Shown here in pieces: positions 18,804 to 27,659 of a DNA stretch of 64,000 nt (positions within the stretch are counted from its first letter, which is position 1; each line of letters begins with the position of its first letter). Below the pieces are notes generated by a model. It was not told where the DNA came from and did no database searches. It was given only the letters and a program-made list of their open reading frames with translations. The stretch is taken from positions 62,001 to 126,000 of the forward strand of contig SCOI01000012.1 in NCBI GenBank assembly GCA_005503085.1, written 5' to 3'. The stretch comes from Burkholderiales bacterium C2. GTDB taxonomy: Bacteria > Pseudomonadota > Gammaproteobacteria > Burkholderiales > Burkholderiaceae_C. The translations under genes were made by a program, and so were the position numbers.

Positions 18804-19645
18804 GTGCATCCTTCAGTTCCCACTACCTGCGCTGCGCCGGCCGCGAGATCCATTACACCGAATGGGGTGCCGGCAATGCCGAGGTCGTGATCGCCTGGCA
18901 TGGGCTGGCACGCACCGGCCGCGATATGGACGAGCTGGCCCGCCATCTGAGCGGCCGCTACCGCGTGATCTGTCCCGATACGCTGGGCCGCGGCCTGTCG
19001 CAATGGAGCCCGGCCCCGGCCAGCGAGTACTGCCTGGACTTCTATGTGAAGCTGGCCGTGGACCTGGTCGACCAGCTGGGCCTGGGCGCCTTCCACTGGG
19101 TCGGCACCTCGATGGGCGGCGCGATCGGCACCCTGGCTGCGGCCGGCCCCTTGCGCGGCCGCATCCGTCGCCTGGTGCTCAACGACAACGGCCCGCAGCT
19201 GGCCGAGGCGGCGATCGCACGCATCCTCAGCTATGCCGGCAATCCGGCGGCCTTCGACACGGTGGGCGAGCTGGAGCAGTATTTCCGCCAGGTCTACAAG
19301 CCCTACGGTGCCTTGAGCGACGCACAGTGGCGCCATCTGACCGAGACCTCGGTACGGCGCCTGCCCGACGGCCGTGTCACCCCGCACTACGACCCGGCCA
19401 TGGTCCAGCAGTTCATCCACCACCCGCAGGACTACCAGCTCTGGGACGCCTGGGACAGCCTGGACCTGCCGGTGCTGTGCCTGCGCGGCGAAGACTCCGA
19501 CCTGCTGCTGGCCGAGACCGCCGAAGCGATGCGCAGCCGCGGCCCGCGCGCCGTGGTCGCGACGATCGCCGGCTGCGGCCATGCGCCGGCGCTCAATGTG
19601 CCGGAGCAGTTTGCGCTGGTGGAGCGGTTTTTGGGTGGGGTGTGA
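18800..19645 (+). CDS. Alpha/beta hydrolase, last gene of the ABC importer operon
   Basis: 281 aa, start overlapping the LivM stop (ATGA). The fold is typical: HGLARTGRDMDELARHL forms the oxyanion region and GTSMGGAIG the nucleophile elbow with Ser. LRGEDSDLL supplies the acid and GCGHAPALN the His. There is no signal peptide, so it is cytoplasmic. Being translationally coupled to the importer suggests it hydrolyses the imported compound, such as an ester, lactone or ring-cleavage diketone. MhpC- and MenH-type hydrolases have similar lengths; I cannot choose between them. Confidence 0.88.
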   Translation: MSASFSSHYLRCAGREIHYTEWGAGNAEVVIAWHGLARTGRDMDELARHLSGRYRVICPDTLGRGLSQWSPAPASEYCLDFYVKLAVDLVDQLGLGAFHWVGTSMGGAIGTLAAAGPLRGRIRRLVLNDNGPQLAEAAIARILSYAGNPAAFDTVGELEQYFRQVYKPYGALSDAQWRHLTETSVRRLPDGRVTPHYDPAMVQQFIHHPQDYQLWDAWDSLDLPVLCLRGEDSDLLLAETAEAMRSRGPRAVVATIAGCGHAPALNVPEQFALVERFLGGV

Positions 19646-19930
19646 GGGACGGGGTTGCAGCGTAAGGCGCCGGTCGCCATCGGTGCGCGTACGCACGGTG
19701 GTCGTCACCAAGTCGACCTTAGGTACTGCGGCAGGTGACGCCTTGAACGGCAAAGAAGCGGTGGACAGCGACCATTCGCACATCGGCTGGGCGGTCTCGC
19801 ATAATCAACGTCCGGGCCGGGCCGGCAAGACCGGCCGAACTCGTCCCATCGAAGACTTTCAGCCTCAACAGGTTCGGTGCCCAGTGGCGGCCGTGCCGTC
19901 CCCAAGCAGTGTCCGCTCGGCCCAAACTAA
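19646..19930. other. Intergenic stretch without a recognisable gene
   Basis: The bases between the hydrolase stop and the protease fragment show no convincing coding frame. The frame that leads into the protease fragment is closed by TAA at 19928-19930, so the missing N-terminal half of that gene is not here. No terminator or RNA was recognised. Confidence 0.5.
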
Positions 19931-20302
19931 CAGGCCTCTCTGAAACCCCGGGGCGATTCACGGGGCGCCATCCCGCTGAGCTTGAGCGTGATGCCCACCG
20001 ACTCCACCATTGTCTCAATCAAATACACGCTTTCACGCAACGGCCGCGCGGTCAGCTGCGCCGTGCTGCAGGTTGGACTCATCGTGCTGAAGACCAACGG
20101 CAGCAAGATCCCCTCTGGCGGCGATAGCGGGTCGCCCATCGTCGCGCGGCACAGCGACGGCAGCATGACCCTCGTGGGTATGCACATCGCGGGCAACGAT
20201 CTGGGATCGTCATGGGCCATCCCTGCGTGGCAGATATTCAACCTGGACTTCTGGCGCCGCTACCCCGCTGGAGCGGCCATTGCCCCGATGGACGTGCCAT
20301 AG
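19931..20302 (+). pseudogene. Trypsin-like serine protease remnant, C-terminal half
   Basis: The frame closed by a stop at 19928 encodes about 123 residues that end properly. It contains PSGGDSGSPIVARHSDG, the GDSGSP nucleophile motif of chymotrypsin-fold peptidases, followed by a strand resembling VGMHIAGND and an Ala-Ile-Pro turn. The catalytic His and Asp parts expected about 100-150 residues upstream are absent, and no good start codon with a ribosome site is present. I read it as a truncated relic. A small intact domain starting at TTG 19982 (106 aa) is the alternative but could not be an active protease. Confidence 0.6.
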
Positions 20303-20706
20303 GGCGCCTGGTCCAGGGCTATTTGCCTGTCGAGCTTGTTCCCAATAGGCTGGTTGAGGGCGCGCGATTTTGGTTGCAAGGCAAGGCGCATTGCGGTATC
20401 AGCGAACTAACCGCTTTCCAACGCCGATCGGCTTACGCAATGTCGGCGACATGGCGGAATAACCAGCGCACCATGATCACTGACGGTGATCAAGTTTCCG
20501 CGTGCGTGTTTAAGCGTGCTGCGTTGGTCAAGCGTTCGCTGAGCGGCCGGTTTGCGTTGAACACTTGTCGCCAATCGCCAGCCCGTCAACTGGCAACTCT
20601 GTGCGGCCGCCGACGTCGGCTTCCACTCGACCGATGTCTCTGACCAGCCTGAACCGACAGCCCCGTCCCCAGCGCAGCCCGCAGCCTCACGGCCCCCGTC
20701 ACACGC
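20303..20706. other. Gene-free stretch of atypical composition
   Basis: About 400 bp after the protease remnant, visibly less GC-rich than the flanks. An open frame at 20212-20643 overlaps the remnant and shows no domain or codon pattern I trust. With the remnant it looks like scar tissue from an insertion or deletion. Confidence 0.45.
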
Positions 20707-21228
20707 TCAATTCAAGCCCGGCAACTTCAACCACCGATGCAGCCGCGTGCGCAGCGCGACGAAGTCCAGCGGCTTGGTCAGGTGCTCGTCCATGCCGGCG
20801 TCCATGCTGGCCAGCACATCGGCTTCCAGCGCGTGGGCGGTCAGGGCCAGGATGGGGAAGGCGGGCAGCTGGCCTTCGCGCTGCAGCTCGCGCAGGCGGC
20901 GGGCGCATTCGAGGCCGTCCATGCCGGGCATCTGGATGTCCATCAGCACCAGATCTGGCGGCGACTCCAGGCACAGCGACACGGCTTCCAGGCCGTTCTT
21001 CGCGAGCCGGCTCTGCACCCCCATCAAGGCCAGGAACTCGAGCGCGACGACCTGGTTGATGTGGTTGTCCTCCACCAGCAGCACGGTGGGCAGCGCGGTG
21101 GCCGGCTGCGGCCGTGAGGCGTCGCTCTGCGCGCCCGGGCTCAGCGGTCCCGACTCATGGCCCGACTGCGCCAGCAGCGGCGCCATCAGACCCGGCCTGT
21201 GGATATTGATGAGGGTTGTTGTTTGCAT
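20707..21228 (-). CDS. Stand-alone response-regulator receiver domain protein
   Basis: 173 aa from ATG 21228; the frame stays open further upstream without a better start. After about 50 residues of low-complexity linker comes a full receiver domain: VLLVEDN (acidic pocket), LVLMDIQMPGMDG (phosphoacceptor Asp), LTAHA (switch Thr) and LTKPLD (Lys). The sequence, with EDNHINQ and AGMDEHLTKPL, is most like receivers at the C-terminus of hybrid histidine kinases. It may be a leftover of one or a diffusible receiver. No output domain or kinase is adjacent. Confidence 0.8.
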   Translation of the reverse strand: MQTTTLINIHRPGLMAPLLAQSGHESGPLSPGAQSDASRPQPATALPTVLLVEDNHINQVVALEFLALMGVQSRLAKNGLEAVSLCLESPPDLVLMDIQMPGMDGLECARRLRELQREGQLPAFPILALTAHALEADVLASMDAGMDEHLTKPLDFVALRTRLHRWLKLPGLN

Positions 21229-21533
21229 TGATTGATAAGCCTCGAAGCTTCCCATCCATCCCGTCGCTGAACTCCCGGCACCTGCGGTGCATCCCGCTGG
21301 CGATGCGGCTCCCAAGCCTATCGCCACCAGGCCCCCGGCGTCTCGTTCAATTCAAGGGTTTTCCCTTGTTTTTGGGTGGAGGGCCGGGCGTGGGGTCAAT
21401 TGTTGCCTGTGAAGCGCCCCAGCGCAACGCCCAGGGTCCCTGCACTGCGGGCCTTGACATCGGCCCTGCTGACAGGATTGTGCCGCTCGCTCCCTAGAAT
21501 GTCCGGTCTCCTCCCTGCCAAGGCTGCCAAGCA
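21229..21533. other. Divergent intergenic region between receiver gene and uvrA
   Basis: 305 bp with promoters expected for both flanking genes. A TTGACA (21454-21459) and a TAGAAT (21495-21500) are present but 35 nt apart, so they do not form one standard promoter. Nothing else was recognised. Confidence 0.4.
21495..21500 (+). promoter_or_regulatory. Candidate -10 element of the giant uvrA gene
   Basis: TAGAAT lies 33 nt before the ATG. The nonamer CCCTAGAAT here (21492-21500) recurs at 27612-27620, a similar distance before the S9 peptidase start. No convincing -35 box is present at either site. Confidence 0.35.
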
Positions 21534-24500
21534 ATGTCCGAAGGTCTGATCCGCATACGCGGCGCGCGTCAACACAATCTGAAGAATCTGGATCTGGACA
21601 TTCGCACGGCGGAGCTGACGGTGGTCACCGGCCCCAGCGGCTCGGGCAAGTCCAGCCTGGTGTTCGACACCCTCTATGCCGAGGGCCAGCGCCGCTATGT
21701 CGAGACCTTCAGCGCCTATGCCCGCCAGTTCCTGGACCGCATGGACCGGCCGGCGGTGGACAAGGTCGACGGCGTGCCGCCGGCGATTGCGATCGACCAG
21801 ACCAACCCGGTGCGCACCTCGCGCTCGACGGTCGGCACGATGACCGAGCTGAACGACCATCTGAAGCTGCTCTATGCCCGCGCTGCCGAGTTGTTCGATA
21901 AGCAGACCGCGCAGGGCGTGCGGCACGACACGGCGCAGACGATTTACGCCGAACTGCTGGCGCGGACCTCGGCAACTGATCCCAGACTGATACTGACCTT
22001 CCCGGTCGAGTTGCCCGGAAACACCACGGCCGAGCAGATCGAGCAGTGGCTGTCGGCCAGCGGTTTCACCCGCGTGCAGGCCGAACGGGAGGTCGGCACG
22101 CCGACCGGGCCGCGCAAGGTGCTGGATGTGGTGGCCGACCGCTTCCGCATCCAGGGTGCCGACAAGCAGCGCGCGATGGAGGCCATCGAGCTGAGCCTCA
22201 AGCGCGGCAGCGGCCGCATGAACATCTATGCGATGCCGGCCGAGGGCGAGGCCGAGCCCGAGCTGTGGCGCTATTCGACCGGCCTGCACTGCCCCGACAG
22301 CGATCTGCGCTACCAGGACCCGCAGCCGCCGCTGTTCTCCTTCAACTCGGCGATGGGCGCCTGCGAGACCTGCCGAGGCTTCGGCCGCGTGATCGGCGTC
22401 GATATGGGCCTGGTGATCCCGGACGAGAAGAAGACGCTGCGCGGCGGCGCGATCAAGCCGATGCAGACGCCGGCCTGGGAGAGCTGCCAGGCCGACCTGA
22501 TGAAGTACGCCGGCGAGGCCGGCATCCCGCGCGACACCGCCTGGATGCAGCTCAGCGCTGCCCAGCGCGACTGGGTCGTCGAGGGCTCGCCGAACTGGAG
22601 CGGCAACTGGAACAAGCAGTGGTACGGGGTCAAGCGCTTCTTCGAGTACCTGGAGAGCAAGGCCTACAAGATGCACATCCGCGTGCTCTTGTCCAAGTAC
22701 CGCAGCTACACGCCCTGCGGCACCTGCGGCGGCGCGCGGCTGAAGACCGAGGCACTGCTGTGGCGTGTCGGCTCCAAGGCCCTGGCCGATGCGGTGCTGC
22801 CGGCCGAGCAGCGCATCATGCCTATGGGCGTGGCCTGGAACCGTGCCCAGCTCGAAGCCTTGCCGGGCCTGAACCTGCATGACCTGATGCAGCTGCCGAT
22901 CCACCGGTTGCGCGCCTTCATGGACGAGCTGCAACTGCCCAGCACCCTGCTGGACGATGCGTTGAAGTTATTGCTCGACGAGATCCGCAACCGGCTCAAA
23001 TACCTGGTCGATGTCGGCATCGGCTACCTGACGCTGGACCGCCAGAGTCGCACCCTGAGCGGCGGCGAGGTGCAGCGCATCAACCTGACGACGGCCCTGG
23101 GCACCTCGCTGGTCAACACCTTGTTCGTGCTGGACGAACCCAGCATCGGCCTGCACCCGCGCGATATGAACCGCATCGTGCAGGCCATGCACCGGCTGCG
23201 CGATGCCGGCAACACGCTGGTGGTGGTCGAGCATGACCCGGCCGTGATGCTGGCGGCCGACCGCCTGATCGATATGGGCCCCGGCCCCGGCGAGAAGGGC
23301 GGTGAGATCGTCTTCGACGGCACGCCGGAAGCTATCCGTGCCGCCGACACCTTGACCGGCGCCTATCTGGGCGGCCGCAAGCATGTGGGCATGGGGCTCA
23401 AGCGCCTGGTCGAGGCCAGCACGCCGCGGCTGATCCTCGAAGGCGCGCGCGAACACAATCTGCGCAATGTCACGGTCGAGTTCCCGCTGCAGCGCATGGT
23501 GGTGGTCACCGGCGTCTCGGGCTCGGGCAAGAGCACCCTGATGCAGGACGTGCTGTACCCGGCGCTGGCCCGCCATTTCGGCCAGGCCACCGAAACGCCC
23601 GGCACGCACGACCGGCTGCTGGGTGCCGACTGGCTGTCCGGCGCAGTCTTCGTCGACCAGTCGCCGATCGGCAAGACCGCGCGCTCGAATCCGGCTTCCT
23701 ATGTCGGCGCCTTTGACGAGCTGCGCAAGCTGTTCGCCGATGCGCCGATGGCGCGCGAGCGCAGCTACACGGCCGGCATGTTCAGCTTCAATGCCGGCGA
23801 TGGCCGCTGCCCGACCTGTGGCGGCTCGGGCTTCGAGCATGTGGAGATGCAGTTCCTGTCCGACGTCTATCTGCGCTGCCCGGACTGCGATGGCCGCCGC
23901 TACCGCGGCGAGATGCTGGATGTGAAGCTCTTGCGCGGCCCGCGCGAGCTGAGCGTGGCCGATGTGCTGGACCTGACCGTCAGCGAGGCGGTCAGCCTGT
24001 TCAAGGACGACCGCGAGGTGGTCGCCAAGCTGCAGCCCATCGTCGATGTGGGCCTGGAGTACATCAAGCTCGGCCAGCCGGTGCCGACCTTGTCGGGCGG
24101 CGAGGCCCAGCGCCTGAAGCTGGCCGGCTTCCTGGCCGAGGCCGCCAGCACGGCCAGCAAGACGCGCCAGGCCGTCGCGAAGAAGGGCACGCTCTTCCTG
24201 TTCGACGAGCCGACCACCGGCCTGCATTTCGACGACATCGCCAAGCTGATGCGCGCGATGCGCAAGCTGCTGGGCGCCGGCCATTCGCTGATACTGATCG
24301 AGCACAACCTTGATGTGATTCGCGCGGCCGACTGGCTGATCGATCTTGGCCCCGAGGGCGGTGAGCAGGGCGGCGAACTGGTCTGCCAGGGCACGCCCGA
24401 GGAGGTCAAGGAGCACCCGAGCTCGCACACCGCGCTGGCGCTGCGCGAGTACGCCGCCCATATGGACCGGCCGGCGCTGGCGGTGGAGGAGGGCGTGCCG

Positions 24501-27203
24501 CTGCAGACCCTGGTGCGGGCGCGCCGCAAGTCGCAGGACGAATCAATCCGCATCGTCAATGCGCGCGAGCACAACCTGAAGTCGGTGGACGTGTCCATCC
24601 CGCGCGGCAAGTTCAATGTGATCACCGGCGTGTCCGGCTCGGGCAAGTCGACCCTGGCCTTCGACATCCTGTTCAACGAGGGCCAGCGCCGCTATCTGGA
24701 ATCGCTGAACGCCTATGCGCGATCGATCGTGCAGCCGGCCGGCCGGCCCGAGGTCGATGCGGTCTGGGGCATTCCGCCCACCGTGGCCATCGAGCAGCGC
24801 CTCTCGCGCGGCGGCCGCAAGAGCACGGTGGCCACCACCACCGAGGTCTGGCATTTCCTGCGCCTGCTCTATGTGAAGCTGGGCGTGCAGCACTGCATCC
24901 ACGACGGCACGCCGGTCAAGCCGCAAAGTGTCGAGTCGATCGCCGCCCAGCTCTTGCGCGACCACAAGGGCCAGCATGTGGGCTTGCTGGCGCCGCTGGT
25001 TGTCAATCGCAAGGGCCTCTATACCGACCTCGCCAAATGGGCCAAGGCGCGCGGCCACACCCATCTGCGCGTCGACGGCGAATTCCTGCCGACCGCGCCC
25101 TGGCCGCGGCTGGACCGCTTCAAGGAACACACCTTGGAGCTGCCGGTCGGCGATCTGGTGATTCGTCCCGATAACGAGGCCCAGCTGCGCGAGCTGCTGG
25201 CCAAGGCCCTGGACCTGGGCAAGGGCGTGCTGCACCTCTTGAGCCCGCTGGACGGCCTGCACGCGGCGATTGCCGACGGCCAGAGCACGGCCCGGATCGG
25301 CAGCGTCAAGGTGTTCTCGACCAAGCGCGCCTGCCCGACTTGCGGCACCAGCTATGGCGAGTTGGACCCGCGCATGTTCAGCTACAACAGCAAGCATGGC
25401 TGGTGCACCAGTTGCGTGGGGACCGGTCTTGCCCTGACCCGCGAGCAGCGCAAGGCCTTGGACGATTCGGTTCAGGACAAGGACAACAAGGGCCGCGAGC
25501 AGAGTTTCCCGTCCGAGGAGGCCGAAGTCGAGGGCCTGGTGGACCAGCCTTGCCCCGATTGCTGCGGTTCCCGCCTGAACCCGTCGGCCCGCGCCGTGAC
25601 CTTCGAGGACCAGGCCATCAGCACGGTGGCCGGCTGGAGCGTCAAGGACGCCCGAGCCTGGGTCGATGCGCTGGAATTGACCGGCCGCGACGCCGACATT
25701 GCCCGCGACGTGGTGGTCGAGATCAAGGGCCGGCTGGAGTTCCTCGAAGAGGTGGGCCTGGGCTATCTGACCCTGGACCGCGCCGCGCCGACCCTGAGCG
25801 GTGGCGAGGCCCAGCGCATCCGCCTGGCCGCCCAGCTGGGCAGTAATCTGCAGGGCGTCTGCTACATCCTCGACGAGCCGACCATAGGCCTGCACCCGCG
25901 CGACAACCAGATCCTCTTGAAGGCATTGGGTACCTTGGGCGACAAGGGCAACACCCTGGTGGTCGTCGAGCATGACGAGGACACGATACGCCGGGCCGAT
26001 CACATCATCGACATCGGTCCCGGTGCCGGCAAGCGCGGTGGCCGGGTCGTCGCCGAGGGCACGGCGGCCGATCTGGCGCTGCAGCCGGACTCGGTCACCG
26101 GCCGCTTCCTCGCCAACCCCTTGCTGCACCCGCTGCAGGCGCGGCGCGAGATGATTGACGGCGCACCTAAGCTGCGTGTGCTGGGCGCGACCCTGCACAA
26201 TCTGCAACAGGTCAGCATCGATGTGCCGCTGCACCGCCTGGTCGCGATCACCGGCGTCTCAGGCTCGGGCAAGAGCACCTTGGCGCGCGATGTGCTGCTG
26301 GCCAATATGGCCCAGGCTGTGCCGCTGCGCCGCGCGCCCAACCCCTGGATCGGTTGCGCCGGCATCGAAGGTCACGAGCAGGTGGACCGGGTGCTGGAGG
26401 TCGATCAGACACCGATCGGCAAGACGCCGCGTTCCTGCCCGGCCACCTATATCGGTTTCTGGGACGCAATCCGCAAGCTCTTTGCCGAGACGCTGGAAGC
26501 CAAGGCGCGCGGCTATGCGCCGGCGCGTTTTTCCTTCAACACCGGTGAGGGCCGCTGCCCCGGCTGCGAGGGCCAGGGCATGCGCACCATAGAGATGAGC
26601 TTTCTGCCGGACGTGAAGGTGCTGTGCGACCAGTGCCATGGCCAGCGTTTCAATCCCGAGACCCTGGGCGTCAGCTGGCGCGGCAAGAGCATCGGCGATG
26701 TTCTGGCGATGGAGGTCGACGAGGCGGTCGAGTTCTTCGCGGCCATGCCCAATATCGCGCACCCGCTGCAACTCTTGAAGGATGTGGGCCTGGGCTATCT
26801 GACCCTGGGCCAGCCCTCACCGACGCTGTCGGGCGGCGAGGCGCAGCGCATCAAGCTGGTGTCCGAACTGGTCAAGGTGCGCGACGACGTCACGCGCCGC
26901 GGCCAGAAGGCGCCGCACACGCTGTATGTGCTGGACGAGCCGACCGTGGGCCTGCATATGGCCGATGTCGAGAAGCTGATACGCGTGCTGCACCGCCTGG
27001 TGGCGGGCGGGCATTCGGTGGTCGTGATCGAGCACGATCTTGATGTGATCGCCGAGGCCGACTGGGTGATCGACCTGGGCCCCGAGGGCGGTACGGCCGG
27101 CGGCAGCATCGTCGTGGCCGGCACGCCGGAGCAGGTGGTGGCCTCGGGTTCGCATTCGGGACGGGCGCTGGCGCCGGTCTTGCTGCGGGGGCAAGCCGCC
27201 TGA
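21534..27203 (+). CDS. Double-length UvrA-family protein (tandem UvrA fusion, four ABC ATPase domains)
   Basis: 1889 aa, twice a normal UvrA (about 940). It is two complete UvrA units in one chain. Walker A motifs are at about residues 34 (GPSGSGKSS), 659, 1032 and 1573 (GVSGSGKST). ABC signatures LSGGE(V/A)QR are at about 506, 852, 1420 and 1764. Zinc-type CxxC pairs occur in all four quarters (about 276/396, 759/782, 1266/1340, 1675/1699). All motifs look intact. UvrA scans DNA for lesions and loads UvrB in nucleotide excision repair; a fused dimer could work as an intramolecular pair. Long forms occur in other Burkholderiales, usually besides a normal UvrA. No uvrB or uvrC lies in the window. 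Confidence 0.93.
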   Translation: MSEGLIRIRGARQHNLKNLDLDIRTAELTVVTGPSGSGKSSLVFDTLYAEGQRRYVETFSAYARQFLDRMDRPAVDKVDGVPPAIAIDQTNPVRTSRSTVGTMTELNDHLKLLYARAAELFDKQTAQGVRHDTAQTIYAELLARTSATDPRLILTFPVELPGNTTAEQIEQWLSASGFTRVQAEREVGTPTGPRKVLDVVADRFRIQGADKQRAMEAIELSLKRGSGRMNIYAMPAEGEAEPELWRYSTGLHCPDSDLRYQDPQPPLFSFNSAMGACETCRGFGRVIGVDMGLVIPDEKKTLRGGAIKPMQTPAWESCQADLMKYAGEAGIPRDTAWMQLSAAQRDWVVEGSPNWSGNWNKQWYGVKRFFEYLESKAYKMHIRVLLSKYRSYTPCGTCGGARLKTEALLWRVGSKALADAVLPAEQRIMPMGVAWNRAQLEALPGLNLHDLMQLPIHRLRAFMDELQLPSTLLDDALKLLLDEIRNRLKYLVDVGIGYLTLDRQSRTLSGGEVQRINLTTALGTSLVNTLFVLDEPSIGLHPRDMNRIVQAMHRLRDAGNTLVVVEHDPAVMLAADRLIDMGPGPGEKGGEIVFDGTPEAIRAADTLTGAYLGGRKHVGMGLKRLVEASTPRLILEGAREHNLRNVTVEFPLQRMVVVTGVSGSGKSTLMQDVLYPALARHFGQATETPGTHDRLLGADWLSGAVFVDQSPIGKTARSNPASYVGAFDELRKLFADAPMARERSYTAGMFSFNAGDGRCPTCGGSGFEHVEMQFLSDVYLRCPDCDGRRYRGEMLDVKLLRGPRELSVADVLDLTVSEAVSLFKDDREVVAKLQPIVDVGLEYIKLGQPVPTLSGGEAQRLKLAGFLAEAASTASKTRQAVAKKGTLFLFDEPTTGLHFDDIAKLMRAMRKLLGAGHSLILIEHNLDVIRAADWLIDLGPEGGEQGGELVCQGTPEEVKEHPSSHTALALREYAAHMDRPALAVEEGVPLQTLVRARRKSQDESIRIVNAREHNLKSVDVSIPRGKFNVITGVSGSGKSTLAFDILFNEGQRRYLESLNAYARSIVQPAGRPEVDAVWGIPPTVAIEQRLSRGGRKSTVATTTEVWHFLRLLYVKLGVQHCIHDGTPVKPQSVESIAAQLLRDHKGQHVGLLAPLVVNRKGLYTDLAKWAKARGHTHLRVDGEFLPTAPWPRLDRFKEHTLELPVGDLVIRPDNEAQLRELLAKALDLGKGVLHLLSPLDGLHAAIADGQSTARIGSVKVFSTKRACPTCGTSYGELDPRMFSYNSKHGWCTSCVGTGLALTREQRKALDDSVQDKDNKGREQSFPSEEAEVEGLVDQPCPDCCGSRLNPSARAVTFEDQAISTVAGWSVKDARAWVDALELTGRDADIARDVVVEIKGRLEFLEEVGLGYLTLDRAAPTLSGGEAQRIRLAAQLGSNLQGVCYILDEPTIGLHPRDNQILLKALGTLGDKGNTLVVVEHDEDTIRRADHIIDIGPGAGKRGGRVVAEGTAADLALQPDSVTGRFLANPLLHPLQARREMIDGAPKLRVLGATLHNLQQVSIDVPLHRLVAITGVSGSGKSTLARDVLLANMAQAVPLRRAPNPWIGCAGIEGHEQVDRVLEVDQTPIGKTPRSCPATYIGFWDAIRKLFAETLEAKARGYAPARFSFNTGEGRCPGCEGQGMRTIEMSFLPDVKVLCDQCHGQRFNPETLGVSWRGKSIGDVLAMEVDEAVEFFAAMPNIAHPLQLLKDVGLGYLTLGQPSPTLSGGEAQRIKLVSELVKVRDDVTRRGQKAPHTLYVLDEPTVGLHMADVEKLIRVLHRLVAGGHSVVVIEHDLDVIAEADWVIDLGPEGGTAGGSIVVAGTPEQVVASGSHSGRALAPVLLRGQAA

Positions 27204-27207
27204 AGCG

Positions 27208-27507
27208 CTAATGCGGCTTGCGCGGCTTGTCGAACTGCTTGGGGCGGTAGACGTTGCCGTCCCACTGGCCCCGGTCGGTGTCGGGAGCGCTGCGCTTGGC
27301 GCGGTTGATGGCTTCCATCGCGGCTTCGTGCGCGGCGCGGCGGCGCTCGCGGGCATCGAAAGGGCTGATGGCTCGTTTGGAGATCCAGCGCCAGCCCGTC
27401 GCCCACCAGGCTTCCATGCGCAGCTGATGGCGCCGGCTCAAGCACATATGCAGGGCCAGCACGAGGCAGATCGCGAGGCCGAGGCTGGCAAAGATCTTGA
27501 CGAGCAT
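27208..27507 (-). CDS. Hypothetical single-pass membrane protein
   Basis: 99 aa from ATG 27507. A hydrophobic helix (about 3-23, LVKIFASLGLAICLVLALHM) is followed by a basic, charged cytoplasmic tail with many Arg, Lys and His residues and an aromatic segment WWATGWRW. No family was recognised. It ends 4 bp from the convergent uvrA stop. The hydrophobic-then-basic layout and normal codon use support a real gene, but no function can be given. Confidence 0.6.
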   Translation of the reverse strand: MLVKIFASLGLAICLVLALHMCLSRRHQLRMEAWWATGWRWISKRAISPFDARERRRAAHEAAMEAINRAKRSAPDTDRGQWDGNVYRPKQFDKPRKPH

Positions 27508-27614
27508 GGGGCGGGCGGATGGACCCAAGACGGGTAGGGCGGATATTAACTGAGAGACCTGCGGCCGCGTGCGATTTGGCTATGCCTTGCGGCGGCAGCC
27601 GGGCCGGGCAACCC

Positions 27615-27620
27615 TAGAAT
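27615..27620 (+). promoter_or_regulatory. Candidate -10 element of the S9 peptidase gene
   Basis: TAGAAT 39 nt before the TTG start, within the nonamer CCCTAGAAT shared with the uvrA upstream region. A -35 box at normal spacing was not found. Confidence 0.35.
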
Positions 27621-27659
27621 CCCCCCGCCCGAAGCACGGGCTGCTCGGGAGTTATCGAT

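Noticed and set aside
21349..21375. AAGGG-TTTT-CCCTT with a following GTTTTT as a terminator
   Set aside because: The stem is only 5 bp and no plus-strand gene ends upstream.
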